Source of the DNA: Chloroflexota bacterium
Lineage (GTDB): Bacteria; Chloroflexota; Dehalococcoidia; UBA2979
NCBI GenBank assembly: GCA_016875695.1
Contig: VGPB01000001.1
Coordinates: 1 to 30,677 of the forward strand
Direction: 5' to 3'
Length of the DNA: 30,677 nucleotides
The first letter of the stretch is position 1. Every line of letters begins with the position of its first letter. A program made the translations under genes and the position numbers. Below, piece after piece: positions 7,546-14,822 of the stretch. Under the pieces are notes generated by a model. That model did not search any database. It was not told the origin of the DNA and saw only the letters and a program-made list of their open reading frames with translations.

Positions 7546-8163
7546 ATGGCAACCCGTGCACTCCTCGTGTGTGGTGCGCTCTCTAGCGTTGTGTACTTCG
7601 TGAGTATCGATGTCCTCGCGCCGCTGCTCTTCCCCGATTACCACGAGTACGAAGGCCAGATGGTGAGCGAGCTCTTCGCCAGTGGCGCGCCCACGCGCCC
7701 GATGCTGGTCTGGGCGGGGGTTCTGTATAACGCGCTCGTGCTCGCGTTTGCGCTGGGCACATGGGAGGTCGGCCGCAATTCGCGAGTAACTCGCCTCACC
7801 GCTGTAGCGATTGGCGTGTACGGTCTCGCGAGCACGGTCGGCGGCTTTCTAGCGCCCATGGATCTGCGCTCTGCGGGCCTGTCCGCTGCGACGTGGGTGC
7901 ACATCGGCGCCACGGCGGTACAAGGCATCGCCCAGTTGGCCGTGCTCGCGACCGGCGCGTTCGTGCACGGTCTGCGATTCCGTGTCTACTCGTTCGCGAC
8001 GCTTGGCCTCGCGCTTGCCTCCGGACTGTGAGCAGGCTACCAGTCGTCTCACCTGCCCGCCCCGTGGCTGGGCGTCACGGAGCGCATCAGCATCTACGTC
8101 TACATGCTGTGGATTTTGATCCTGGCGCTCTCGCTACTTCCTCGCGCGAAGTCGACCCGCTGA
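7546..8163 (+). pseudogene. DUF998-like membrane protein with in-frame TGA
   Basis: Reads as a 205-codon polytopic membrane protein of DUF998 type: hydrophobic segments near residues 3-22, 53-73, 82-103, 115-135, 144-160 and, beyond the stop, a last segment (YVYMLWILILALSLL). Codon 162 is TGA (8029-8031), yet the same frame continues for 43 codons with family-like sequence (GVTERISIY) to a TGA at 8161. One point mutation, such as GGA or CGA to TGA, explains this. The truncated 161-residue product would lack the last helix. No SECIS-like hairpin follows, and Sec is not expected here. ATG 7546 has GAGGAGA upstream. Confidence 0.75.
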
Positions 8164-8187
8164 CCAGCGTTGCTGTAAAGGCGGAGC

Positions 8188-8201
8188 AGGACGTTGGTCA
8201 C
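8188..8201 (+). promoter_or_regulatory. DosR-like box (AGGAC GTTG GTCAC)
   Basis: Matches 10 of 14 core positions, with half-sites identical to those of the box at 12100-12113. It is 88 bp upstream of the ABM-like start at 8290. Confidence 0.5.
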
Positions 8202-8289
8202 AAGGAACACATGCGCGATGTCACTGCGAGCCGTCCGCCACGCGCGATAGTTTGTCGTTATCCCGCGTTCCACCTCAGAGGATCACACC

Positions 8290-8595
8290 ATGTCTTACGT
8301 CCGAATCTCGTTCGTGCGCCCACTCCATGGGAGGGAGGACGCGGTCCGATCCTCGATTGATAAGTTAGTCGAGTACTACGGTGGTCAACCCGGGCATCTC
8401 TCCGGGTACCGCCTCGAACACGTCGATGGCTCGCTTCGATTTGGACGCATCGGGATCTGGCGCAGCGAAGAGGACGCCAATAAAGCTGCCCAGTCCGAAC
8501 ACGACCTCGCGCTTCGCTCTGAACTGAATGGGCTGGTCGAGCAGGGGTCGCACGAGGAGTTCTCCTTCGAGGGGACCTCTTCAGCAGCGCTCTGA
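8290..8595 (+). CDS. Small ABM/dimeric alpha-beta barrel-like protein
   Basis: 101 residues. The pattern (YVRISFVRPLHGREDAV..., then GYRLEHVDGSLRFGRIGIWRS, then a helix with SEHDLALRSEL) resembles the antibiotic biosynthesis monooxygenase/dimeric alpha-beta barrel fold: a beta strand, a helix with a reported-substrate cleft, and a W-R/S-E-E-D-A-N-K motif before the last helix. Members are small oxygenases, heme-degrading enzymes or ligand binders; the substrate cannot be told. ATG 8290 has GAGGA at 8278-8282. It is preceded by a DosR-like box and is convergent with the membrane protein ending at 8630. Confidence 0.75.
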   Translation: MSYVRISFVRPLHGREDAVRSSIDKLVEYYGGQPGHLSGYRLEHVDGSLRFGRIGIWRSEEDANKAAQSEHDLALRSELNGLVEQGSHEEFSFEGTSSAAL

Positions 8596-8629
8596 ACGCG
8601 TTCATCGAAGCCGCTCATAGTCGAGTCAC

Positions 8630-9478
8630 TCAGGACGCGTGGTCTGTCGGCTCATTCCGGACGCCTTTGACCGGGCCGGGCATGTGCGCTTCGCGGGCCG
8701 TCCACACCGCTAACGCGATGAACAACGCCGCGAATGCGGATAGGACGAGCGCTTCACTCGCCGAGCCCAGCGGGTCCTGCCTTAGGAGCATCGTCCAGCC
8801 CATGGCTGCAACGGCGAAGCCAACGAGCGCGAACCAGGCCACCACTGCTCGCATCGCTCTCTCGGCCAATGGAGCTGCTGTCAGCAGTCCACCTGCTGCG
8901 CAGACTGCCACCGGGACGACGATCCCAAGATCGAGGAAGGCGATCAACCAGAAGGCAGTAGGCGAGTCTAGGTACATTGCTGTCGGTGCACCTGACCACA
9001 CAGAGACAAGCACGGGCACATAGCGCAGTACCAGAAACGCAGCGACCAGCAGCATCAGCAGAGCGAACCCTGGCCGCCTTCTTGGTTCCGTAATGGTCGC
9101 CGTGCCGGACCACGCCATACACGCAAGCATCCACCCGAGGATGAAAAGCGCTATGTGCAGAATGAAGAAGCGCTCGTTGTTGCCATCCAGGCCGACGTAA
9201 TCTGCGCCCAGGATGTACTGCGGCATCATGTACGCCGTGAGGAGCGCAGGCCCGATGATCAGCAGGCCGGCGATGCGACTGCCTCGCAACGCCAGCCACG
9301 CCCCGAATAACAGCAGAGGGGCAGCGGCAACGAGATTCACCGCGTCGAGGGCTATCGCCTGATTCTCGTACGAAGGCGTGTATCGATATCGAATAATCCC
9401 GAGCGCGAGCGGCCCCAATAGCGAGTTCGTGCCGAGCCCGAGAGCGAGCGCAACGGCCCCTCCGGCCAGCCGGTTCAT
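8630..9478 (-). CDS. Polytopic membrane protein, unknown function
   Basis: 282 residues with about seven to eight hydrophobic segments (near 5-28, 45-64, 70-90, 104-124, 138-160, 172-197, 209-232, 241-262). No cofactor or transport motif is recognisable. Its start overlaps the stop of the upstream SRPBCC-like gene by 4 nt (ATGA), so the two are translationally coupled. It is the last gene of a leftward block starting with the Usp/multicopper oxidase genes. Confidence 0.85.
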   Translation of the reverse strand: MNRLAGGAVALALGLGTNSLLGPLALGIIRYRYTPSYENQAIALDAVNLVAAAPLLLFGAWLALRGSRIAGLLIIGPALLTAYMMPQYILGADYVGLDGNNERFFILHIALFILGWMLACMAWSGTATITEPRRRPGFALLMLLVAAFLVLRYVPVLVSVWSGAPTAMYLDSPTAFWLIAFLDLGIVVPVAVCAAGGLLTAAPLAERAMRAVVAWFALVGFAVAAMGWTMLLRQDPLGSASEALVLSAFAALFIALAVWTAREAHMPGPVKGVRNEPTDHAS

Positions 9479-10086
9479 CTCTCGCTGCGCTCCGCGCGCA
9501 CCTTCAAGTTCAACAGCATTTGGCGGGTCATCACCAGCGCCGCCGCATCGAGCACAAGCATCGCCAGCCTCCAGAACGTGCCTGAGGGTGTCAGCGCCCT
9601 ATTCCTCGAGATCAGCCGGGTGCGATGGTCGCTGATCGGATCGAGCATGAAGGTCCACGACCAACCGCCGCCCACAGGGAACCTATCGCCGAGCACCAGA
9701 CTGCGCATGGGATCGACGGCCTTCACCGGCCAGTCACCGTGGCCCATGGGGATGATGTCGCCAGCTTTCAGCAGCTGGAACTGCGGGAGGATCTCCTGCG
9801 CGCTTGGAGCGTCGAGGAAGCCGAACAGACGGTCGAGCGCATCGAAGCTGTACAGGCCGCCACGGCCGCGCCCGATCTGTACGAGCCACGGCCAAATCGC
9901 CGCAGCCCCGGCATCGATTGTGACTGCCTTGGTGGTGACATAGTTCGGAGTTCCGATGATGTCGTCACCTGGCAACGCTCGAGACACCTCCTCATCAGTC
10001 GCTCCCCAGCGTAGACCCCATGGGCGCAAGACTGCGAGATAGGCGCCCACTCCGAGTAGCGGTGCGACGACACCAACGCGCCTCAT
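9475..10086 (-). CDS. SRPBCC-like membrane-anchored protein
   Basis: 203 residues. An N-terminal hydrophobic stretch (about 4-20) could be an anchor; the body (V-T-I-D-A-G-A-A-A-I-W-P-W-L-V-Q-I-G at about 55-72, then G-G-L-Y-S-F-D and a late G-G-W-S-W-T-F) has the look of a START/SRPBCC ligand-binding fold, and a further hydrophobic helix is near the C-terminus. The ligand is unknown. It lies 44 bp after the multicopper oxidase gene and is coupled by a 4-nt overlap to the following membrane protein. The family assignment is from pattern alone. Confidence 0.7.
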   Translation of the reverse strand: MRRVGVVAPLLGVGAYLAVLRPWGLRWGATDEEVSRALPGDDIIGTPNYVTTKAVTIDAGAAAIWPWLVQIGRGRGGLYSFDALDRLFGFLDAPSAQEILPQFQLLKAGDIIPMGHGDWPVKAVDPMRSLVLGDRFPVGGGWSWTFMLDPISDHRTRLISRNRALTPSGTFWRLAMLVLDAAALVMTRQMLLNLKVRAERSER

Positions 10087-10130
10087 TTAAGCCTTCGTTC
10101 TCAAGGGAGACATGGGCTACTGCGACTCGC

Positions 10131-11447
10131 TCATTTCACGATGAAGGCGGTCACCATGCCGTACATTCCCTGCTCGTTCTCGGCGTGAGAAAGGATGTGG
10201 CAATGGAACGCCCACACGCCTAGCTCGCTCGCGCTCACAAGCACGTCGATACGCTGCCCAGGCGCCACCATCACTGTGTCCTGCTGATAGCGTTGGGGCA
10301 CCGAGTTGCCATCGACCGCGATCACGGTCTGCACGAGCCCGTGTAGGTGCATGGGATGGATCTGCAGGCCCTCATTCATATAGCGCACGCGTACCAGCTC
10401 GTTCTGCTTCGCGACGATGGCGTGTGTCGCAGGGAATCCCTTGCCGTTAATCGTGTATCCCAGGGGCCCGTCGTTGAGGACCATCACTTCGTCGTGCGCG
10501 ACGGCCGGTTCGTCCTTGCCATCCACGATGAATGCACCAAGGAGCCCGGCTGGCACCTGGACAGCCGCGTTCATATGTGAGTGGTACATGTGGGAGCCGG
10601 CGTTACGGACAGTGAACTCGTAGTTGAATGACTGACCCGGCAGCACCAACGGCTGCGTGATTCCGGGGACCCCATCCATATCGTTTGGCACTACCAGTCC
10701 GTGGAAGTGCATCGCCGTCGACTCGGTGAGCTGGTTGTGGAGAACGATTCGCACGCGATCGCCGAGCGCGACGTGGATGGTGGGACCGGGCACGGTCCCG
10801 TTGTACGCCATCGCCTGACGCGTCTCGCCCGGTGACACTTCCCACGCAATCTCCGAAGCGGTGATATCGAAGACCTTCACGCCGTTTTCGACGCGAGGAG
10901 CCAGCAGCTGAGCGCCTTCGCCTTTCGTAGCTGCCGGGAACGCCTTGATGCCCGCGAGGTAGGAGGCGTCCATTTTCGCGCTCTGCGCCGGCGTCATGCT
11001 CAACTGCGAAGCGCCCGCAACCGCGGCGTGTGCAGTGTGATCCGTCGACGTCCCCGCCTCAACTGCGAGTGCAGCCTGCATGCCGGCTTCTCGATGGCCG
11101 GGTAGTGAGCAGAAGAGAGTGATCGATGAGGCCACGGCGCCAACGTTTAGGACCGCCGTCTCCCCCGACGCCAGTCTTGGTGTCTTATGGCCATCGGACA
11201 TGGTGAGGTCATGCTCGGTCCCGCCGCCATTGTGCACGCGAAGCGTGACGTCCGTGCCCGCTGGTACGCTAAGCGAACCCGGCTTGATGAACAGATCGCC
11301 GAGTTCTACGTCGAGCGTGCGAGTGGTTAGGGCATCAGGTGCCGCGGCAACTGAAGCTCCCTGTCCAAGTGCAGCCGTCGATACGAGCAGTGCCGAGAAG
11401 CCGAGAATCGCGCCGGCGACCGCCATCGCGGCATACCCATTTCGCAT
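10131..11447 (-). CDS. Multicopper oxidase with extra N-terminal cupredoxin domain
   Basis: 438 residues. A signal peptide or anchor (about 1-30) is followed by a plastocyanin-like domain with type-1 copper ligands H79, C113, H118, M123 (EHDLTM; FCSLPGHREAGM). Then come two cupredoxin domains with all four multicopper oxidase motifs: HFHG (247-250), HSH (289-291), HPMHLHG (364-370) and HCHILSH...GM (415-428). The protein therefore has a type-1 site and trinuclear cluster plus a second blue-copper site that could pass electrons in. Such enzymes oxidise metals or phenols, or reduce nitrite in the related NirK family; the substrate is unclear. It is exported and probably co-transcribed with the Usp gene 95 bp upstream. 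ATG 11447 follows AAGGGGAAG. Confidence 0.93.
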   Translation of the reverse strand: MRNGYAAMAVAGAILGFSALLVSTAALGQGASVAAAPDALTTRTLDVELGDLFIKPGSLSVPAGTDVTLRVHNGGGTEHDLTMSDGHKTPRLASGETAVLNVGAVASSITLFCSLPGHREAGMQAALAVEAGTSTDHTAHAAVAGASQLSMTPAQSAKMDASYLAGIKAFPAATKGEGAQLLAPRVENGVKVFDITASEIAWEVSPGETRQAMAYNGTVPGPTIHVALGDRVRIVLHNQLTESTAMHFHGLVVPNDMDGVPGITQPLVLPGQSFNYEFTVRNAGSHMYHSHMNAAVQVPAGLLGAFIVDGKDEPAVAHDEVMVLNDGPLGYTINGKGFPATHAIVAKQNELVRVRYMNEGLQIHPMHLHGLVQTVIAVDGNSVPQRYQQDTVMVAPGQRIDVLVSASELGVWAFHCHILSHAENEQGMYGMVTAFIVK

Positions 11448-11542
11448 CTGCTTCCCCTTCTCAGCAGCGGCCTTGGTACCGCGGCACTTCGAATACCGAC
11501 GTTCAGAATCGGCTGCCGGGCCAGGCAACGCCCGCGTAACCG

Positions 11543-12019
11543 CTAGTCCTTCGGAGTTGGCCTCACGATGAGAAGGGGCGTGCCCGTGAGATGGCGAAGC
11601 ACGTAGTCGGCGACCGAGCCTAGGACTGCGCGTTTGAAGCCTCCGCGCCCGTGCGAGCCCATAACCACCACGGACGCATGGACGCGCTGCGCCTCCTCGA
11701 CGATCGTGTCGCCGGGCACGCCACTGCAGACTCGGGTTTCCACGTTGCTCACACCAAGGCCGGACAGGGTGGCCCGTGCCGCTTCCAGGTTCGTGCTCGC
11801 GCCCTCGCGCTGGCCGTCGAGGATCAAGTCCACAACGTCCGGATTGCTCGCGTAGAACGCTGGGCTCGTACTGCCCATACGGGTAATGACTAGGCCTGCA
11901 TCATCAATCACTTCAATGACCGTCACAGTCCCGGTGGGATCGGCCAAACGCGGCACCTCTGCGAGGACGGCTGTACTTGCCTCCGACCCATCGACAGCGA
12001 TCAAAACGTTGCGATACAT
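11543..12019 (-). CDS. Universal stress protein (UspA family), single domain
   Basis: 158 residues and the most canonical Usp here: first strand MYRNVLIAVDGS, and a complete ATP motif GSHGRGGFKRAVLGS fitting G-2x-G-9x-G-S, followed by VADYVLRHLTGTPLLIVRP. It is therefore expected to bind ATP. A DosR-like box lies 81 bp upstream of the start, and the multicopper oxidase follows 95 bp downstream, so an operon of Usp, copper oxidase, SRPBCC-like and membrane protein is likely. Confidence 0.96.
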   Translation of the reverse strand: MYRNVLIAVDGSEASTAVLAEVPRLADPTGTVTVIEVIDDAGLVITRMGSTSPAFYASNPDVVDLILDGQREGASTNLEAARATLSGLGVSNVETRVCSGVPGDTIVEEAQRVHASVVVMGSHGRGGFKRAVLGSVADYVLRHLTGTPLLIVRPTPKD

Positions 12020-12099
12020 AGCAGCTCCTCTGGTGGTTGACCGTCACACGGTCTCTGATCCCGCGGCTAGTCCGAAGGTAGGAAGGCAAGTCGTCCAAA

Positions 12100-12113
12100 A
12101 GGACTTTTGTCAC
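12100..12113 (-). promoter_or_regulatory. DosR-like box (plus strand AGGAC TTTT GTCAC)
   Basis: Matches 11 of 14 positions of the DosR core. It is 81 bp upstream of the leftward Usp gene, at almost the same distance as the boxes before 4378, 7546, 8290 and 14396. It lies between the permease stop and the Usp start. Confidence 0.6.
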
Positions 12114-12152
12114 CCAGAACAGACCGTGCGAGCACTCTCACCGCGGTGTTGC

Positions 12153-13472
12153 TCAGCTATCGCCGCCTGATGGCGCGCGATCGCCGCGCTGCATCCGACC
12201 GAACCAGGTCATCACGCCAGCGGCAGCGATCGCACAACCGACGAACCAGGCAAGAGGCGGCAACAGCATGAGCATCACGCCGGCGGTCACCAATCCGACG
12301 AGCGTTGGGATCGGCCATTCGCGTGCGCCGGGACGGACAGTGATGGGGCGGGGCCAGGCAGGCAGTATCCGACGCAGGCGGAGCAGGGCGAGGTTCACCG
12401 CGAGAAATTCGACGAATACGGTGAAGTCCGTGAGCGCCGCCGCAATCTCAATGTCGCCTCCGAGTGCGGTAGCGCACGCGCCAGCTGCTACGGCCCCGGC
12501 CGCGAGCTGCGGCGCTCCGCTACGCCTCCCCACCTGGGAGAACAAGGGCGGCAGCCACTCGCGCGAAGCCAGGCTGAAAACGATCCGGGACGCAGCCGTG
12601 AGCAACAGCAACGTAGTGTTCAGCGTCGATGCCAGAGCGATCCAGACGACGACCGTCGAGGCTCCCGCACCGCCCTGACTGTGCAGCACCAATGCGAGCG
12701 GACGTTCCGAGCTGGCGAGTAGGCGCCAATCGACGGCGCTCACAGCGACTACGCCAACGACTGCGTAAAGAATGGCTGAAACGGCCAGGGAGAGCAGAAG
12801 CGCCCGTGGAATCACCCGCGCCGCTTCGCGGGTCTCCTCGGACAGCGTCACGACCTCGTCGAATCCGATGAATGCGAAGAAGACTAGCGACGACGCCGCG
12901 AGGACCCCGGCTAAGCTACCCTCGGTGAGTGGTCGGCTGCCCACTTCGGGCGCGCCCGCCACTATCACTATCAGGAGCCCTCCTACCTGGAGCATTGCGA
13001 GCGCTGTAGACACCCAGATCGACCGCTCGATGCCACTGACGACCAGAGCCAACAGGGCGAGCAGCATGGCGACGGCGGCGAGGGACACGTTGATATCGAT
13101 GAACTCGCGAAGATACGTTGCGAACCCAAGCGCCACAGCCCCGGCGGCAATGGCATTCCCTGTCGCCATCAGCCAACCCGCGAGGAACCCCCACACATCA
13201 CCGAAGGCCCGACGAGCGAATTCGGACTCCGCGCCAGCAGACGGAAACATACCCGCAAGCTCTGCGTAGCCGAGACCTGTGCAAGCGGCGACCAACGCTG
13301 CGAGCAAGAACGCAGCCCACAACAGGCTCCCGGCGTGGGCTGCTGCCTCACCAACGAGGACGTATATCCCGGCGCCAATCATGATCCCGACACCGGAGAC
13401 CGTGGTCTGCCAGAGGCTCAGACTGCGCCTCAGGTTGCCAGGCGGGACTGCCGGAGACTGTGGCCCCTGCAC
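12153..13472 (-). CDS. APC-family amino acid permease
   Basis: 439 residues with about twelve hydrophobic segments. The first helix has the APC signature SGVGIMIGAGIYVLVGE and a later one FFAFIGFDEVVTLSEETR, the substrate-linked helix 6 region. It is a cytoplasmic membrane transporter, probably for amino acids or polyamines by proton-coupled symport or exchange; the substrate cannot be read. GTG 13472 is taken as the start, 2 nt after the DoxX-like stop, so the two genes form an operon. No C-terminal Usp domain is fused, although some APC permeases carry one. Confidence 0.93.
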   Translation of the reverse strand: MQGPQSPAVPPGNLRRSLSLWQTTVSGVGIMIGAGIYVLVGEAAAHAGSLLWAAFLLAALVAACTGLGYAELAGMFPSAGAESEFARRAFGDVWGFLAGWLMATGNAIAAGAVALGFATYLREFIDINVSLAAVAMLLALLALVVSGIERSIWVSTALAMLQVGGLLIVIVAGAPEVGSRPLTEGSLAGVLAASSLVFFAFIGFDEVVTLSEETREAARVIPRALLLSLAVSAILYAVVGVVAVSAVDWRLLASSERPLALVLHSQGGAGASTVVVWIALASTLNTTLLLLTAASRIVFSLASREWLPPLFSQVGRRSGAPQLAAGAVAAGACATALGGDIEIAAALTDFTVFVEFLAVNLALLRLRRILPAWPRPITVRPGAREWPIPTLVGLVTAGVMLMLLPPLAWFVGCAIAAAGVMTWFGRMQRGDRAPSGGDS

Positions 13473-13474
13473 CG

Positions 13475-14185
13475 CTACCGCCGGAGGCCACTAGGCCCGC
13501 TGCGAGAGCGCATGACTACCCCAATCACCACAGCCAGAAGGAGGGCACCGAGCCATGTGCCGGAGTCGGTGACGATAAAGCCCACGGCTACCGCGAGCAG
13601 CAAGGTCAGAAACGCAACGACACCGGAAGGGACTCCACCTTCTTCGGACCAGCCGAGGGCAGTGGTGACCCGCGGCATGATCCACCGATCTACGCCGTAC
13701 GTTCCTGCAGTGCTACCCACGAGCACGATTGCGAGCTCGAGTACGAGCATCTGCGGATTCGCGGAGGTGGTGCCTGCGGCGAGAAACATGAAATTCAGGA
13801 ATGCGGCGCTGAGGGCCGTCAACCGCGTGCAGAGCCCAATGATGAGAGCGAAACCAGCGAGCAGTTCGCCCCACGTCACGAGGTTCGCGAAGAGGGCAGC
13901 ATGTGGCAGAACGACGTGCTGCGCGAACCACGTGAACCACGGTTGAACCTCGGGATGGGCTCCGGTCGCTTTGCCAAGCGCGCCGTTGATGAATCCGGCT
14001 ACAGCGCCACCCACAGGCGGCTCGGTCCAACCGGCAGCGCCGATCTTCTCCTGCGCACCGCGAAGCCACTCCGCTCCCAAGATCAGCCGAACAAACAGCC
14101 ATAGCGCTGGCGCGGCCACTACCGACGCAATGCCCGCGTATCCGACACCGCCGCTAACGTTCGTTACGCGCTCGATTGTTGCCAT
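13475..14185 (-). CDS. DoxX/DoxD-like membrane protein
   Basis: 236 residues. It opens with a helix having LWLFVRLILGAEWLRGAQEK, then a loop, then FANLVTWGELLAGFALIIGL and two further helices, as in the DoxX/DoxD family; a C-terminal pair of helices (about 190-230) is added. Relatives form part of thiosulfate:quinone oxidoreductase or of membrane redox-stress complexes (MRC in M. tuberculosis); the reaction here is uncertain. ATG 14185 has GGGGG about 6 nt upstream; in-frame GTG starts further up exist. It is followed within 2 nt by the permease. Confidence 0.85.
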   Translation of the reverse strand: MATIERVTNVSGGVGYAGIASVVAAPALWLFVRLILGAEWLRGAQEKIGAAGWTEPPVGGAVAGFINGALGKATGAHPEVQPWFTWFAQHVVLPHAALFANLVTWGELLAGFALIIGLCTRLTALSAAFLNFMFLAAGTTSANPQMLVLELAIVLVGSTAGTYGVDRWIMPRVTTALGWSEEGGVPSGVVAFLTLLLAVAVGFIVTDSGTWLGALLLAVVIGVVMRSRSGPSGLRR

Positions 14186-14277
14186 GTAAACCCCCGCTCG
14201 GTAGGAGGACACCTGCTCCTGCGCACTATCGCGTCTCACGTAGACCGCCGGCAGGGAAGGCCTTCCGGAATCGCACA

Positions 14278-14341
14278 TGACGTTCGTCACTGCCGAGGTA
14301 CTCGAGGAGGCCTCGGTCCCACCGGTCTCGTGACGTTCGTC
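14278..14341. repeat. Two copies of TGACGTTCGTC around a DosR-like box
   Basis: TGACGTTCGTCA (14278-14289, a near palindrome) recurs as TGACGTTCGTC at 14331-14341, 53 bp apart, flanking the DosR-like box at 14307-14320. The spacing is five helical turns, so a dimeric regulator could bind both copies on one face. Confidence 0.45.
14307..14320 (+). promoter_or_regulatory. DosR-like box (GAGGC CTCG GTCCC)
   Basis: Matches 9 of 14 core positions with a perfect right half-site. It lies 75 bp upstream of the small membrane gene (14396) and 121 bp upstream of the divergent DoxX-like start. Confidence 0.4.
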
Positions 14342-14395
14342 GCTACCGACCCTTATCGGTCTGAACGACGCTCCTCTTGGAGAAGGAGGTGGACC

Positions 14396-14557
14396 GTGTG
14401 GGAGTACGTGGTTGGTGGAGTGATCGCGACCGGGGGCACCGCGTTCGCGCTATTCAACGCTTGGGTTTCCGAGCGCGATGACCGTGTTCGCAAAGCCGAG
14501 GAGCGAACCACCCGCTTGGAGGCAGATCACCACCACGAGCCTTCCGCCGCTGCGTAG
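14396..14557 (+). CDS. 53-residue single-pass membrane protein
   Basis: A very small protein with one membrane helix (about residues 4-20, VVGGVIATGGTAFALFNAW) and a charged tail rich in Arg and Glu with three consecutive His (DHHHE). GTG 14396 has a near-perfect ribosome site, GGAGGT at 14385-14390, 5 nt upstream, which makes it credible despite its size. It is divergent from the DoxX-like gene and preceded by a DosR-like box. Function unknown. Confidence 0.7.
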   Translation: MWEYVVGGVIATGGTAFALFNAWVSERDDRVRKAEERTTRLEADHHHEPSAAA

Positions 14558-14620
14558 GCGCGACGAGCGGCGCAGCCCGATCCACGTGTCGTTGGAAGGC
14601 CCCGCCCGAACTCTGGCTCT

Positions 14621-14639
14621 GGGATCATTTTGGGATCAT
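14621..14639 (+). repeat. Direct repeat GGGATCAT-N3-GGGATCAT
   Basis: Two copies of GGGATCAT at 14621-14628 and 14632-14639, 11 bp apart, lie about 115 bp inside the tRNA-Asp remnant. Short direct repeats one helical turn apart near an attachment core are typical of integrase arm-type sites. That role is inferred. Confidence 0.4.
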
Positions 14640-14728
14640 GACGCGCCGTTAAGGACCAGACGGATTGCTACGACCCAGACAAGAACGCCTTACAGACAGC
14701 CGATTTGGAGACGGAGCGCTACCAGACG

Positions 14729-14747
14729 GAAGCTGTGATACGGCTTC
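14729..14747. repeat. Small hairpin beside the tRNA remnant
   Basis: GAAGC (14729-14733) pairs with GCTTC (14743-14747) around a 9-nt loop, directly before the tRNA-Asp 3' half. It sits where a D-arm would be, but no matching 5' acceptor strand (GACCCCG) precedes it, so this is not an intact tRNA. Confidence 0.35.
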
Positions 14748-14754
14748 TAGCACT

Positions 14755-14799
14755 CTGTCACGGTGGAGAGCGTCGGTTCGAATCCGATCGGGGTCGCCA
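14755..14799 (+). tRNA. 3' half of tRNA-Asp(GTC), likely island attachment site
   Basis: Starts at the anticodon loop CTGTCAC (anticodon GTC at 14757-14759), followed by the 3' anticodon strand GGTGG, variable loop AGAGC, a T-arm GTCGG-TTCGAAT-CCGAT that pairs fully (one G-U), the 3' acceptor strand CGGGGTC, discriminator G and encoded CCA. The 5' half is missing, since no GACCCCG is found before it. A tRNA 3' half from the anticodon loop to CCA is the usual core recombined by tyrosine integrases. GC content rises sharply to its right, so I read this as the right attachment site of the island. The intact tRNA would be at the other end, outside the window. Confidence 0.8.
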
Positions 14800-14822
14800 C
14801 AGCCTCCTCGGCGCACGCCGCC

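Larger units (their letters stand above)
128..14799. mobile_element. Putative stress/dormancy genomic island
   Basis: The block differs visibly from the right half of the window in lower GC and codon choice, is filled with stress genes sharing DosR-like boxes, and ends exactly at a tRNA-Asp 3' half. No integrase, transposase, relaxase or phage gene is present, so the mobility genes are either beyond the left edge or lost. The left boundary is not trustworthy because the junction at 127/128 may be an assembly artefact. Confidence 0.5.

Noticed and set aside
8029..8056. Selenocysteine reading of the TGA in the DUF998-like gene
   Set aside because: The only nearby hairpin (GCAGG/CCTGC) starts right after the TGA, has a 15-nt loop without a GG tip, and the position is in a membrane helix region with no redox motif.
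14700..14799. An intact tRNA-Asp gene
   Set aside because: A D-arm-like hairpin exists at 14729-14747, but there is no 5' acceptor strand able to pair with CGGGGTC, so only the 3' half is supported.
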